From Tragulus kanchil (Eukaryota > Chordata > Mammalia > Artiodactyla > Tragulidae): DNA of 64,000 nucleotides. Location: positions 161,513,001-161,577,000 of the forward strand of contig JAIOJX010000005.1 in assembly GCA_022376925.1 (NCBI GenBank), written 5' to 3'. This document shows, piece by piece, positions 1 through 10,650 of this stretch; position 1 is the stretch's first letter; every line of letters starts with the position of its first letter. A model generated the notes under the pieces. That model was given only the letters and a program-made list of their open reading frames with translations. It ran no database searches and was not told the origin of the DNA. The position numbers and the translations under genes were made by a program.

Positions 1-199
1 TACCCTTCTGGTGTGTTGGCCATCCTCAGGCTCAGGCCCAGGGGCCTTCCTGAGGTCTGGAAAGGCTAACGTGGGCTGAGCAATGGACTTCAAGTTTGTA
101 GCCGAACGCTGGCAACCTGCCTGGCCCCCTCAAGAGTAGTGATGGGGGGGAGGGGGACGGGATCCTTTGCAAGTCCCTTGGGCCCTGGAAGGCTAGGCT

Positions 200-660
200 C
201 TTCATCCCAGCATGGGGAATGCCTACCAACCCGGGCGGACTGGAGATAGGAGGAGGCGCCCCAGCTCTGCCTCTTCCCCCGAACACGAGTGCCCGTGCCT
301 CCAGCTGTCCGGCTGCTGCCTCTACCCCCGTTCGCACCTCCCTGCCTCCCCCGCGCGCCCCAGCTCAACTCGGTCCGAGTGCGCGGTAGGCCTGGGATGC
401 CGGTTCCACGTGGCTTCGCGGATCGCGGGTACCCCGTCCCGCGCTACCTGGGGCGGCGGGCGCGCAGCAGGCGGGTAGGCGGCAGGGCGGCCGCGGGCAG
501 GCGCCGCACCCGGAGGAGGCCCGCGCGGCCGGCATCAGGCCCATGACGCGCCCCGGCGGCGGCGCGGTGCGGCAGGAATGCCCGGCACGCGCGCAGGTAG
601 CGTCTTGCCCGCCGCCCGCCCCGGGCCCGGACCCTGGAGCGAGGGAGGGAGGGCCCGGGA
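200..660. promoter_or_regulatory. CpG island, candidate promoter
   Basis: A very G+C-rich stretch packed with CpG dinucleotides, densest from about 330 to 630, in a window that is otherwise CpG-poor and repeat-rich. It contains many GGGCGG/CCGCCC-type boxes. CpG islands of this kind usually mark promoters. It sits about 13 kb downstream of the ARHGAP22 PH exon in the gene's (minus) direction, so it could be an intragenic promoter. Both strands hold a short ATG-started stretch ending at a GTAGCG donor-like site. The strand of transcription is not proven. Confidence 0.65.
448..544 (-). CDS. Candidate alternative first coding exon in CpG island
   Basis: On the minus strand an ATG with G at -3 and G at +4 (a good Kozak context) opens 32 codons rich in Cys, Pro, Ala and Arg, beginning M-G-L-M-P-A-A-R. 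They are followed by one extra base and a CCCAG/GTAGCG donor-like site, the donor GT lying at plus positions 446-447. The exon would be 97 bases and end in phase 1, the same phase in which the ARHGAP22 PH exon ends. It could therefore splice to the first RhoGAP exon, which must lie beyond the left edge, and give an isoform without the PH domain. I do not recognise the peptide. CpG islands often carry chance open frames, so this is a hypothesis. A competing plus-strand reading starts at 543 and ends at a donor-like site after 596. Confidence 0.35.
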
Positions 661-1009
661 CCTGAGAGTTCCTGAAATGCGAAATGCGGCTCCTGGAGTT
701 CAGGCTTCTGACCCACTTCTTCCTAAGGCTCGCGATTACAGCACTGTAGGAATACTAGCAACTCCCAGTGATCCGCCCCCTTTCCTAAAAGGGCTCGCTT
801 TAGGAGCTTCCGCTCCCTGCAGAATGGGAGGCAGGTGTTCCAGGTGGAGGCTGGGGAGGCTTAGGGAGGCCAGGTGACTCGATTTGGGTCAAGCAGCGGG
901 GTGAGTGCTGATCTTCAGCAGGGCTGGCGACCGCGGAGCTAGTGTCCAGGGCTCTGCCCTGCCGAGGGGCGCCAGCGCCCCAGTGTCACGGAGCGTGCTT
1001 AGGACTTAA

Positions 1010-1180
1010 CATACCCGTCCTGTGCAGTCTTGAGCGGTATAAGTATCAATGTCCCCATTTTACCGATGAGACAGCTGAAGTTTAGAGAGGTTATGTAATT
1101 TTCCTAAGGTCGCACAACTAGTAAGTGACAGATCTTCAATTCAAACCTATACTGTCTTTCTGCGAAGCCGATGCACTTCC
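1010..1180 (-). repeat. MIR SINE fragment
   Basis: The typical antisense MIR core is seen: a CCCCATTTTAC block, then a degenerate gaggaaactgaag-like stretch, an agagaggtta block, and a degenerate ggtcgcacaactagtaagtg stretch. This is an old, diverged mammalian SINE. Confidence 0.8.
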
Positions 1181-1760
1181 CTGATAGGATTCTGTCCTGT
1201 GGAAAAAGCCCACAATCCTACACTTCCAAGCATGCAAAGTGTGAGGACTGGGACGCTCAGGCATTCACCAGCGGGGAAGGGGGGCAGAGAAGCAAAGCTG
1301 GGGCCCTGCAGCACCAGAAGAAGGGATGGAGGTTCCCAAGGGTCTGTGGGCAGAATTCAGTAAGGGAGGGGTGTAAGGGAGCCCTGGGGGTGGAGGAGGT
1401 GGGGGCTCACTGGAAATAAATTTGTGTTACTTTAAACTGCTAAATTTGTGACAATTTGTTTGAGCAGAAGTCTGAAATATTTTTTGCATTAATTTTCATT
1501 CTAAAAAATGACAATAAAATATTGATCTTGACTTTTGGTGCTCCAGGCCAGTGAATTCCACTAATCCTGGTGCGGCGGGGCTCAGTGTTCTCCCCTTCCA
1601 GGGTGCAGGTCAACATAGAGGTGGAAAGGGCGTCAAGGGGTCAGGAGGCCATAAGTCAGGGAAGAGCCTGCCCTAAACCTGCGCCGAAAAGCCCAGGGCT
1701 TCCAGGGCCCACAACCTGCAAGGTCTCATCAGATCTATCCAAATTAAAGAGAAAGGTCCA

Positions 1761-1944
1761 GGGACTTCCCTGGCTGTCCAGTGGTTAAGAGTCCACCTTC
1801 CAATGCAGGGGATGTGGGTTCGATTCCAGGTCCAGGAACTAACAGTTCATGTGCTACGGGGCAACTAAGCCACAACTAAGACCCGACGCAGCTAAATTCA
1901 TTAATCTGTAAAATGTATTAATTTGTAGATTAAAGAAAAGAGAA
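1761..1944 (+). repeat. CHR-type tRNA-derived SINE
   Basis: Begins with GGGACTTCCCTGGCTGTCCAG and carries a B-box-like GGGTTCGATTCC, as in tRNA-Glu-derived CHR SINEs of cetartiodactyls. The tail continues to an A-rich end near 1944. Moderately diverged. Confidence 0.85.
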
Positions 1945-2564
1945 CGGTCCAAGGGCTCTGTGGAGGTACCTGCTCCAGAGGCAAGGGGTCCTACCAGTTA
2001 GGCAGATGGGCTCTGGTGCTGACTGGCTTTCTCTTTTCTGAGCCTCGGTTTCCCCACCTGTGTGGTCAGAGAATTAGACTGGCCAATCCCCAGGGAATCC
2101 CTTTACCCAACTGCCCTGCAGACTCTGTACCCCCCGTTCCTAGATGGATGGAGGTTCACAGCTGCCTCCTATGTAGAAGGCTCTAGACTGGTGAGCACGG
2201 CCATAATGAACTCTAGGCTGAACCCTGGCTAGGTCAACATGCAAGCCACTTGTGGGGCTTTTTTTTTTTTTTTTAAATCCATGGGGCCTGAGAGTGGGGG
2301 TGGAGTTTCCTCTTGGGCCAGGGCCAGGGGGCTGAGAGGCTGGGGGTCTGTCGTCTCACATGAACCCCTGGTGACAAGTGGCCTCTGGGGCAGGGGTGGC
2401 TCTCACTTCTGGGCAAGGTCCAGGACCTCGGGGACTCCCTCTGTCTTCAGTCTTGCCTCCCTACCCCTGTCCTCACACCACCCTTAAGACAATGCATATC
2501 CCGAGCTATCGTGGAAGGATGCATCCTTGCACAGGCTCACCCTGGCGCTGGCTTGCCCCTGCTC

Positions 2565-2950
2565 CTAGCCCTGCTGTGTGCTGTTAGGCAAGTCACTGAA
2601 CCTCTCTGGGCCTCCCCATCCCTCTCTACAATATAATTTTGATACAATAAGCCCTTGTCAAGAGTGGCAAAGGGCAAGCACGAGATCACTACCAAGGCTG
2701 TCTGAGGAGAAGCTGGGAGTCGGTGAACTTTACCATACATCACCCCAAGGGCTCCTGGCATTCGGCTCTTCTAGAACCAGCATCCAGCCCCTGGGCTCTG
2801 CGCTCCAGCTGCCCTGGGTTAGAAGGCTGGCTTCTGCTTATTCCTTTGGGACCTGGACAGATCACTTGAACCTCCCTGCTGCTCAGTCTCCTCACCTTAA
2901 AGGGGGCTAGAGCAGGACAGATTCCAAAGGGCTATCGTGAGGGTCAGTCA
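2565..2950 (+). repeat. Two MIR fragments, sense
   Basis: MIR-like sense sequence at about 2565-2670 (a gctgttaggcaagtcactga stretch, then aacctctctggg) and again at about 2790-2950 (gacctggacagatcacttga, then aacctccctgctgctcagt, and a final gctatcgtgagg). Both are diverged. Confidence 0.65.
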
Positions 2951-3500
2951 GGGTGCCGAGCCCGCCGCTGGGACTAGCTCTTCTGGAGACTGGCTGCCTC
3001 GACCCAACGTCCCCGCTGTGTCCGGCGGCCACCGGGACCTCAGGCAGCGTTGCTGGCAACACTCTCCACTGGCCTCAGCTTAGCAGTGGCCATGCAAGCT
3101 TTTTTCCAGCCCTGGGATCTGAACTCCTCTTAGCACCCATGGGAAGCCAGGCAGGCTCAGCTGCAGGGGCATTTCCACCACAGCCGCCGGGAGGAAAGGG
3201 GGCGTCAGTGAGCCAGCAAGGTGGGTAAAGGGCAGTTAGTTGAGCGGTTAGCATCCTGAATATCACAGGAAGCAGTGGTGAGCAGCCCCTTGCCACTCAC
3301 CCTTGCTGGCCTGCCAGGCTCTCCCAAGATAAGGCAACTGCTCCTCTGCCTTGATCCCCTGGTAAACCGCCCTGGGCTCCCTGGTCGCTGCTCAGTGGGG
3401 TCCGTGGCTGGGGGCCATTTCCCCTGTGGGGGTCCAGGCTGGCAGGCACTGCAGCGGGGAAGCCTTGAGGACTGGAGGAAAAGGAGGCCCCAGGGTGCTG

Positions 3501-3628
3501 TGTGCATGCTAAGTCGCTTCAGTCGTGTCCGACTCTATGCGACCCTCTGGACTGTAGCCCACCAGGCTCCTCTGTCCGTGGGATTCTCCAGGCAAGAATA
3601 CTGGAGTGGATCGCCATTTCCTTCTCCA
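3501..3628 (-). repeat. ART2A/Bov-A SINE with exact target-site duplication
   Basis: Reverse complement of the 3' part of the ruminant ART2A/Bov-A unit: gtcgtgtccgactc, gactgtagcccaccaggctc and ggcaagaatactggagtgg are all present. It is flanked by an exact 12-base direct repeat, AGGGTGCTGTGT, at 3492-3503 and 3629-3640; this repeat marks the insertion site. The clean duplication suggests a fairly young insertion. Confidence 0.92.
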
Positions 3629-3640
3629 AGGGTGCTGTGT

Positions 3641-5180
3641 ACGGACCCCTATACCCACAAGGGGACTGACCTGGCCTCTGTGAGCTTGGGGCTGGATGAG
3701 GTCCAAGGCCTGGCCTGTGGCCCCTTAGGGTCCCCCAGAACGGGTCCAGGATCCCAGAATCAGGGACAAGTGCCCCCTTTGGCTGGTGCAATGACTGAAG
3801 TCCCACCCAGGTCAGCAACAATTGTTCTCCTTTTGGAAAGGCTGCCTGGAAGGGCCTAGGCCCATGACCTGGTGAGTTAACATTCAGGGGAAATGGAAAT
3901 AAGACATTTTCTTCCTGAATCTCCCAGAGGGCTGGGATCTGGAGTGAACCGTGCTGGGGAGAAGGCTCCGCTGCTGCCAGCCTGGGCCGGGGCCAGTGAC
4001 CTTTCATCTTCAATCTGCGCCTCGAGGGCTTCCATTTGGAGATACTACTCCAGCCAATAATGACCACAACCAGCTGGCCTAACAAGGATGCTTTGTGTCT
4101 CTCCAAGTTGTCCTGAGGCTGGATTTTCTCCATGTCAAATGTCCTGCCCTGTGGTCTTTGGGAGCTCCTCCTCCCCCGCATGATTCCTGAGGAATCTAGG
4201 ACAGGACCCTCAGCTCTCGGGGGAGGGTTCAGGGGAACTTCTGCAGAGGCCCCCGAGAGCCGGGCAGACACACGCAGGGCAGGGCCTGCACCACTCTGAC
4301 AGCCGCGGCAGGCCTGCTGCCCGGCCCCTCCTCAGCATGGAGCTGTCATTCTGGGCGAGGATACAGTTCCCAGGCCAGGCTCCTGGCCCTAGGACTCCTG
4401 CTCCGTGCTGCTGCCTGTAAGGCTGGAACTGTGTCTGGGCTTTGCCTGGCAGTGCCCGCTGTGTAGGGAGAAGCGTCACCATGCGACTCGTTATGGAGCT
4501 GTGGACCCTGATCCCCGGACTCCTGCATCCATCTGCCCACTCAGGATGCCCGCTGTGGACAGTAGTTCAATGACTCAACAGGCACCGCAAACCTCCCCTG
4601 GGCCCAAACGGAGCTGTGGCCTTGCTGTGTTGTCCCAAAGCTGTCGAAGCTGGCTTCTTCTTTTGCTTAATGACAATTCTTTCTTGCTGCTCTGTCAGAT
4701 CTCTGGGAGTCCGCCTTCCCTGCTCCCTTCCTCTCAAATCCACATCCCAGAGACCTTAGAGGTCCTCCTTTCAGTGCAGATTGGGGATCTGCTCACCTTC
4801 ACCACCCCCATCATGGTGGAAGCCCCCTAGTCTATTGTCTGCATGACAGCAGGTAGGTCCCCCGGCTTCCCGCGGACGTGCTCTGGAGTCGGAGCTGCCT
4901 TTACACTCTGGATCAGGTTACGTCCTTCCTCTTCAGCCAGGCTGCTTCCATTTGTCCTCGTCCCTCACGTCTTCAGCCCACCCGCCTCTGCATGGGTTCA
5001 AGACCACATCGATGCTCTCTGCCGCTGCCCATGTCTGACACCCGTCCATCTGCCTGGCTCGCTTTCACAACTTCTTCAAGGCTTGGGGGTCCTTCTCTTG
5101 GTTGGGCCACTCTCACCACTCTATTTTCAATGGTTCTATTTTTTTTTCTTTCTTTCAGGAACACACACCACCTTCTAACA
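3641..5180. other. Unclassified unique sequence
   Basis: No exon, RNA gene or confident repeat was recognised here. The open frames that cross it look like chance frames: they show no family motif and stop without regard to splice sites. Some parts may be old, unrecognisable repeats. Confidence 0.5.
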
Positions 5181-5184
5181 CAGC

Positions 5185-5260
5185 AGATCTCAAAACAGGG
5201 GCCCCAGACCAGCAGCAGCAGCATCCCCTGGAAACGTGTTAGAAACAAAGTCCAGGGACT
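5185..5260. repeat. MER5-like hAT DNA transposon fragment
   Basis: The stretch with agatctcaaaacaggggcc followed by a run of CAGCAG and atcccctggaaacgtgttag resembles the interior of MER5-type non-autonomous hAT elements in antisense. It is short and diverged, so the family name is tentative. Confidence 0.45.
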
Positions 5261-5454
5261 TGCAAACGGGTTTCCAACCCTCGATCTCTCTTTACAAGCC
5301 TGCTCCTGGGTAGTTCCGATGAGAACAATTGTTGTATGGCCTGTGATGTACTTTTCCCTGTCTGTCTCGGGAAGTAGAATGGAACCTCCGTCTGATCCTT
5401 GCCGGAACCCTGCCTGTACATGGCAAGACGCGCTGTGTTGAATAAACAGAGCTA

Positions 5455-5625
5455 TTCAGCACTGAGAGTGCCGGGCACTTTATATCCATTTTCTCTCTTA
5501 ATTCTCATGACAGTTCTGCAAAGAAGATATTCTTATTCCCCTTCTGCAAACAAGGACACAGAAAGGGTACGTGGCATGCCCAGGGTCACACAGCAAGCAA
5601 GGGGCAGAGCCAGATCACACGCAGA
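5455..5625 (-). repeat. MIR SINE fragment
   Basis: Antisense MIR: ttttctctcttaattctcat, then a cccttctgcaaacaagga block and cccagggtcacacagcaag. A second copy at about 6528-6697 arises only from tandem duplication 1. Confidence 0.8.
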
Positions 5626-5954
5626 CCGCAGCCTGATACGGATACTTGTGCTCACTCTGCTTCCTTTCAGCACACAACTGGCTTTGCTAATTAAGCTCTT
5701 TTCTATGCACAAAAGACACCCTTTCAAGGGGCTGCTGGTTCTCTGCAGATAATCAACCAAGAGAAGGACTTCTCCATGAGTATCCATATCCTGGTATCCA
5801 GTGAATCTTTCTCTCCTCCTTTACAGAGAGCTGGTTAGGATTGCTGCCCAATAGGGCCTCCTCTGAGCATGTTCCTAGAGCTGGGCATGGAAGTCCAGAG
5901 ATCTACTGGGGAGCGGGACCCTCTTCACAATACCAAGTCTTCTGATCTGTGAAC

Positions 5955-6494
5955 GTGGGATGTCTTTCCATTTATTAAGTCTTTAATTTCTTTCAGGAAT
6001 GTTTGGTATTTTCAGAGTATTAAGTTTGTACTTCTTTTGTTAAATTTATTCATAAGCATTTTGTTCTTTTGGATGCTACTATAAATGAAGCTTTCTCAAT
6101 TTCATTTTCAGTTTGCTCAGTGCTATCGTATAGGAAATAAAACTTATCTGACCTTGCATCTTGCTGAAATTTTTTATTAGATCTAATAAACTTTTAAGAG
6201 ATGTCTTTAACATTTTCTATATATGAGACCATGTCATCTGCAAATAGATTACTTGTTTATTCCTTTCCAATCTGAATACATTTTATTTCATTTTCTTGTC
6301 TAAGTGCTCAAGTAGAAGACCTAGTACTGGGCTGAACAGAAGTGGGGAAAGCACGAATCCTTGTCTTGTTCCTGAAAAGCATCCAGTCTTTGTCCATTAT
6401 GCATGGAGATATCTCCAAGCATGATGTTATCTGCACGTTTTTGGTAGATGCCCTTTAGCAGGTTGAGAAGATTCCTTTCTGTCTTTAGACAGTT
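5955..6494 (-). repeat. L1 LINE fragment, copy 1
   Basis: Antisense L1 ORF2 sequence (gtcatctgcaaatagattac, then a run matching the usual antisense L1 text about a lost mutated reverse transcriptase frame). It is cut off at the end of duplication copy 1. Confidence 0.8.
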
Positions 6495-7027
6495 CTGCAA
6501 GACGCTGTGTTGAATAAACAGAGCTATTCAGCACTGAGAGTGCCGGGCACTTTATATCCATTTTCTCTCTTAATTCTCATGACAGTTCTGCAAAGAAGAT
6601 ATTCTTATTCCCCTTCTGCAAACAAGGACACAGAAAGGGTACGTGGCATGCCCAGGGTCACACAGCAAGCAAGGGGCAGAGCCAGATCACACGCAGACCG
6701 CAGCCTGATACGGATACTTGTGCTCACTCTGCTTCCTTTCAGCACACAACTGGCTTTGCTAATTAAGCTCTTTTCTATGCACAAAAGACACCCTTTCAAG
6801 GGGCTGCTGGTTCTCTGCAGATAATCAACCAAGAGAAGGACTTCTCCATGAGTATCCATATCCTGGTATCCAGTGAATCTTTCTCTCCTCCTTTACAGAG
6901 AGCTGGTTAGGATTGCTGCCCAATAGGGCCTCCTCTGAGCATGTTCCTAGAGCTGGGCATGGAAGTCCAGAGATCTACTGGGGAGCGGGACCCTCTTCAC
7001 AATACCAAGTCTTCTGATCTGTGAACG

Positions 7028-7820
7028 TGGGATGTCTTTCCATTTATTAAGTCTTTAATTTCTTTCAGGAATGTTTGGTATTTTCAGAGTATTAAGTTTG
7101 TACTTCTTTTGTTAAATTTATTCATAAGCATTTTGTTCTTTTGGATGCTACTATAAATGAAGCTTTCTCAATTTCATTTTCAGTTTGCTCAGTGCTATCG
7201 TATAGGAAATAAAACTTATCTGACCTTGCATCTTGCTGAAATTTTTTATTAGATCTAATAAACTTTTAAGAGATGTCTTTAACATTTTCTATATATGAGA
7301 CCATGTCATCTGCAAATAGATTACTTGTTTATTCCTTTCCAATCTGAATACATTTTATTTCATTTTCTTGTCTAAGTGCTCAAGTAGAAGACCTAGTACT
7401 GGGCTGAACAGAAGTGGGGAAAGCACGAATCCTTGTCTTGTTCCTGAAAAGCATCCAGTCTTTGTCCATTATGCATGGAGATATCTCCAAGCATGATGTT
7501 ATCTGCACGTTTTTTTGGTAGATGCCCTTTAGCAGGTTGAGAAGATTCCTTTCTGTCTTTAGACAGTTGAGTGTATTTATTGTGAAATGGTGCTGGATTT
7601 TATCAAATGCCTTTTCCGAGCTGACTGAAAGGATCATATGGTGGCTGTCCTTTATTCTACTGATGTGTTGCGTTAGTTACTTTTCAGATGGTAAGCCAGC
7701 CTTGCATTCCTGTCATAAATCTCATGTGGTCGTGGTGTGCAATCCTTTTATATATTGCTGGATTCAGTTTCTTTGTAGTGTGTTGAGAAATTTTCCATCT
7801 ATATCCACAAGATGCTGGTG
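7028..7820 (-). repeat. L1 LINE fragment, copy 2 and continuation
   Basis: Same antisense L1 sequence as at 5955-6494, but continuing past 7568 to about 7820. On the minus strand at about 7560-7637 it encodes the motif E-K-A-F-D-K-I-Q-H typical of L1 ORF2 reverse transcriptase. The frame is broken by stops; this is a dead copy. Confidence 0.85.
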
Positions 7821-7829
7821 CTCCAGCAA

Positions 7830-9250
7830 TTCTCTCCCTCACCTGCACCACACTGCTGTTTTGTCTTCCAACTTAAAAAGAATGAAACTCTCTCTTGACC
7901 TGACTTCCCACTTCAGCTACTGTCCCATTTCTTTCCCTTACAGCAAGCTTTCTGAAAGAGATGGATATGCTCACATTTCCGTTTCCCTCCTCGCATCCTT
8001 TCTCATGCCCACTGTTTTCTGGCTTTACCCCCGGACTCCACCAAAACCACCCTGCCCAAGTCACCAATGAATGGAGCTCCTCCCCTTTTCTCTCCTGGTT
8101 GATCTATCGGCAGTGCACAGATACTTCTTACTTAGATGCTCTCTCTTCCTTTGGCTCAGGGAGCACACTCACCCCTGGCTCTCTTCAGCCCCGATGGTGG
8201 CTCCTCCTCGGCTCCCTGACTTCCTACCTGGGGGTAGCGCAGGACTCAGCCTGGGTCCTCTGCTGTCTCTCCAATAGCTCCATGATGTCTCATCCAGTCT
8301 CATGGCTTCAAGACCCATCTATGTGTCAATGACACCCAAATTCTCTCTCCAACCCAGTTCTCTGGTCTCCAGATTTAACTGTCAAACTGCCTACTTAATA
8401 CCTAAACTTGAGCCTCGAACAGGTACCCCAGACTAAGCCAAAGGGAACCCTCCATCTTCCTTCCAGACAACTGCACGTGCTGTGTTCTCTCTCATCTCCA
8501 TTACCAACTAATCCATCCTTCCAGCTGGCTTAGACCAAAGCATCTTGAAGTTACCTTTGACTTCTCTCATTCACTTAACACCTTTCACGCATTCCCGTAG
8601 AGGAAGTACTATAGGCTCTCCCTTCAAAATACATCAAGAACTCTATTTGTCCTCACCACCAGTGCCATCTGGAGCCAAGCTGCCATCATTTTAAACCTCC
8701 ACGATTGTATGATGAGCTCCTAACTGGTCTCCCTGTTTCTGTCTTTGCTTCTTTCATCCATGCTCAACACAGTAGACAGAGGGATCCTGTTGAAACCCAA
8801 GTCAGACTCGGCCGCTGCTCTGTTCGAGACCCGCCACCTGGCCAGGGTCATCGCTGTGGCAAGCTCCTCCTGATTTACAGCCCCTACCTCCTCTCTCCTG
8901 CTTCACAGACTGCTCCAGCCACATTGGCCTCTTTGCTGCTCTTCCAACATGGACGCCCCTGCCTCTGCTTCCAAAACACTCTGCCCGGATATATGTGTAA
9001 TTCACCCTTGCATTTCTTTTAGTCAAATGTCACTAAAGCCCAAGCCTCCATCCCTCCCACTTGCGCTCTACACCCCATCTGCCTCCACTGCGTTCTCTAC
9101 CATCTACTCTACACTGGGCTTGTTTGTTGTCTGTCTCCTTTCCTAGAATGTGTGCTCCACAAGAGCAGGGACCTTGTCTGTCCTACTCACTGCTGTGTCT
9201 TCAGCCCCTCGAACACATCCTCCAGTGCCTGACTGGCTGGCTGCATGAAT
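7830..9250 (-). repeat. L2 LINE, long antisense fragment
   Basis: A pyrimidine-rich stretch that follows the antisense L2 ORF2 and 3' UTR in order: the ttacagcaagctttctgaaa block near 7940, the ccaagtcaccaatgaatgga block near 8055, the L2 C-terminal part near 8740-9000, and the agaatgtgtgctccacaaga block near 9145. It is one of the longer L2 remnants here and encodes no intact protein. Confidence 0.8.
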
Positions 9251-9924
9251 CAATGCCCAGACAAGAGGCACTCCATCAGGGTCACTCCCGGGCAGGCTAT
9301 CCGCAGTCACCAGCTCCCCTGGCCTGCTGGCTAGCCCTGTTTTCTCTGTGGGGGCAGCCAGGCTCTCCCTTGACTGCAGCAGGCATGTTGCCCATGAGTG
9401 CCTGTCAGAGGTGGCCGCTCTCTGCCAGAACAAACATGCTTGAAAGGGCTCATGGGCTCCGTTATTAAACAGTGAAAGAAGGGCTGATCCTCTAAGCCTC
9501 CTTTCCAGGGGAACCCAGGCTAATAACAGCTTTGCCAGGAAACCTGCAGAGGCGGATGAAGCCCCCCCTTTGAGAGCCCACACTTGCCCGAACATGTCTG
9601 TCACCACTAACCCCTGGGATTTCTGCGTTTCCTCTATACTTCTGGTAGAAAGGAGATAAGCGCCTTTGATGGTGGTTCCTGTTTAAATTCTTGGGAGTTC
9701 TTCAGCACACAGTGCACAGCCTGAGAAGTCCGATAGACACTGGGCGAAGGGGGCCAGGGGAGGGGCGGATCTGGATTCTGTGTGGGATTCTGCAAACGGT
9801 CTTCGTTTGGCCAGCACGGAGACAGACAGACAAGCGCATGTGCACAGGGAGCCCACATGCCCTGAGTTCGGCAGACCCTGTGGGACAACACAGTGCCCGG
9901 GGTGGGCTGGGACAAAGCAGAGTC

Positions 9925-10045
9925 TTTGGGGTCGGAGCATTTGCCTCTGGTTCATTTGCCTCTGGTTCTCAGTTCTGCTCCTCACTAGCCATGCCATCTT
10001 GGGTAAACTGTTTAGCCTCTTGGACCATTAGCCTCCTGGACCTTT
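9925..10045 (+). repeat. MIR SINE fragment
   Basis: Sense MIR-like core: ttctgctcctcactagccat, then cttgggtaaactgtttagcc. A second copy near 11017-11137 comes from tandem duplication 2. Confidence 0.6.
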
Positions 10046-10079
10046 AAAGTTTCTCTCCTTTCTTTGTTCTATTTAGTTT

Positions 10080-10650
10080 TTATTTTTAATACAGCAAATT
10101 ATGCAGACATTCAAAAAGTGTTTAAAGCACATATGCACAGAGACGCACAGTATTAGAAAATGCATACCCGTGTAACTAGGCCTGCTATTCTGACTTCTAT
10201 GGCCTTCATCTCTTTGTTTTACTTTATAGTTTTGCTGCCTAATTATCTACCCTTAAAAAAATATAGCTCCCTTCTGCCCTATTTTCTAAAAACTTTTTAT
10301 TTTGACTATTTTATTTTTTCTTTGGCTGTGCCCCAAGGTATGCGGGGATCTTAGTTCTAGGGATCATACCTGAATTCCCTGTAGTGGTTGCATGCAGTCT
10401 TAACTATTGGACTGCCAAGGAAGTCCCATCTTTCTGCCTACTTTTGACTTTCTATAAATGGAATTGCACATGTTCTTGAGCTGCCCTGGTCTCACAGTAT
10501 GTTTTTAGGTTTCTTGCATATAGTTGGGTGGAGCTTTCTGTTATAAGAATCATATTTATTTCTCCACTGCACTGTTGCTGATGGTGCTTTCTGTTCCTCA
10601 CTTTAAAAGCCTCTTACTTCCCAAGATCATGGCCATGTTCTCCTTTCCCT
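10080..10650 (-). repeat. L1 3'-end-like sequence, copy 1
   Basis: Resembles an antisense old L1 3' UTR (tctgacttctatggccttca, ctataaatggaattgcacat, ctccactgcactgttgctga). A CHR SINE interrupts it. The same sequence recurs at about 11170-11742 through duplication 2. Confidence 0.6.
10307..10427 (-). repeat. CHR-type SINE in L1
   Basis: Antisense CHR SINE ending in ggactgccaaggaagtccc, with gatcatacctgaattccctg as the degenerate B-box region. The copy at about 11399-11519 is due to tandem duplication 2. Confidence 0.85.

Larger units (their letters stand above)
5432..7568 (+). repeat. Tandem duplication 1 (about 1.07 kb x 2)
   Basis: Copy 1 is 5432-6494 and copy 2 is 6504-7568, nearly identical at an offset of 1072-1074 bases. 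The visible difference is a T run of five (6438-6442) against seven (7510-7516), close to the end of copy 1. Nine bases (6495-6503) lie between the copies. Copy 1 ends inside an L1; copy 2 continues through that same L1, so copy 2 joins the natural right flank and copy 1 the left flank. Confidence 0.97.

Noticed and set aside
1761..1944. tRNA gene, suggested by the B-box-like GGTTCGATTCC
   Set aside because: The sequence belongs to a tRNA-derived SINE: the cloverleaf does not close and the same head recurs at many sites in the window.
3275..3859. Plus-strand 194-codon frame and minus-strand 250-codon frame at 3519-4271
   Set aside because: Both run through the ART2A SINE insertion with its target-site repeat, which would not be kept inside a real conserved protein. 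No domain is recognised.
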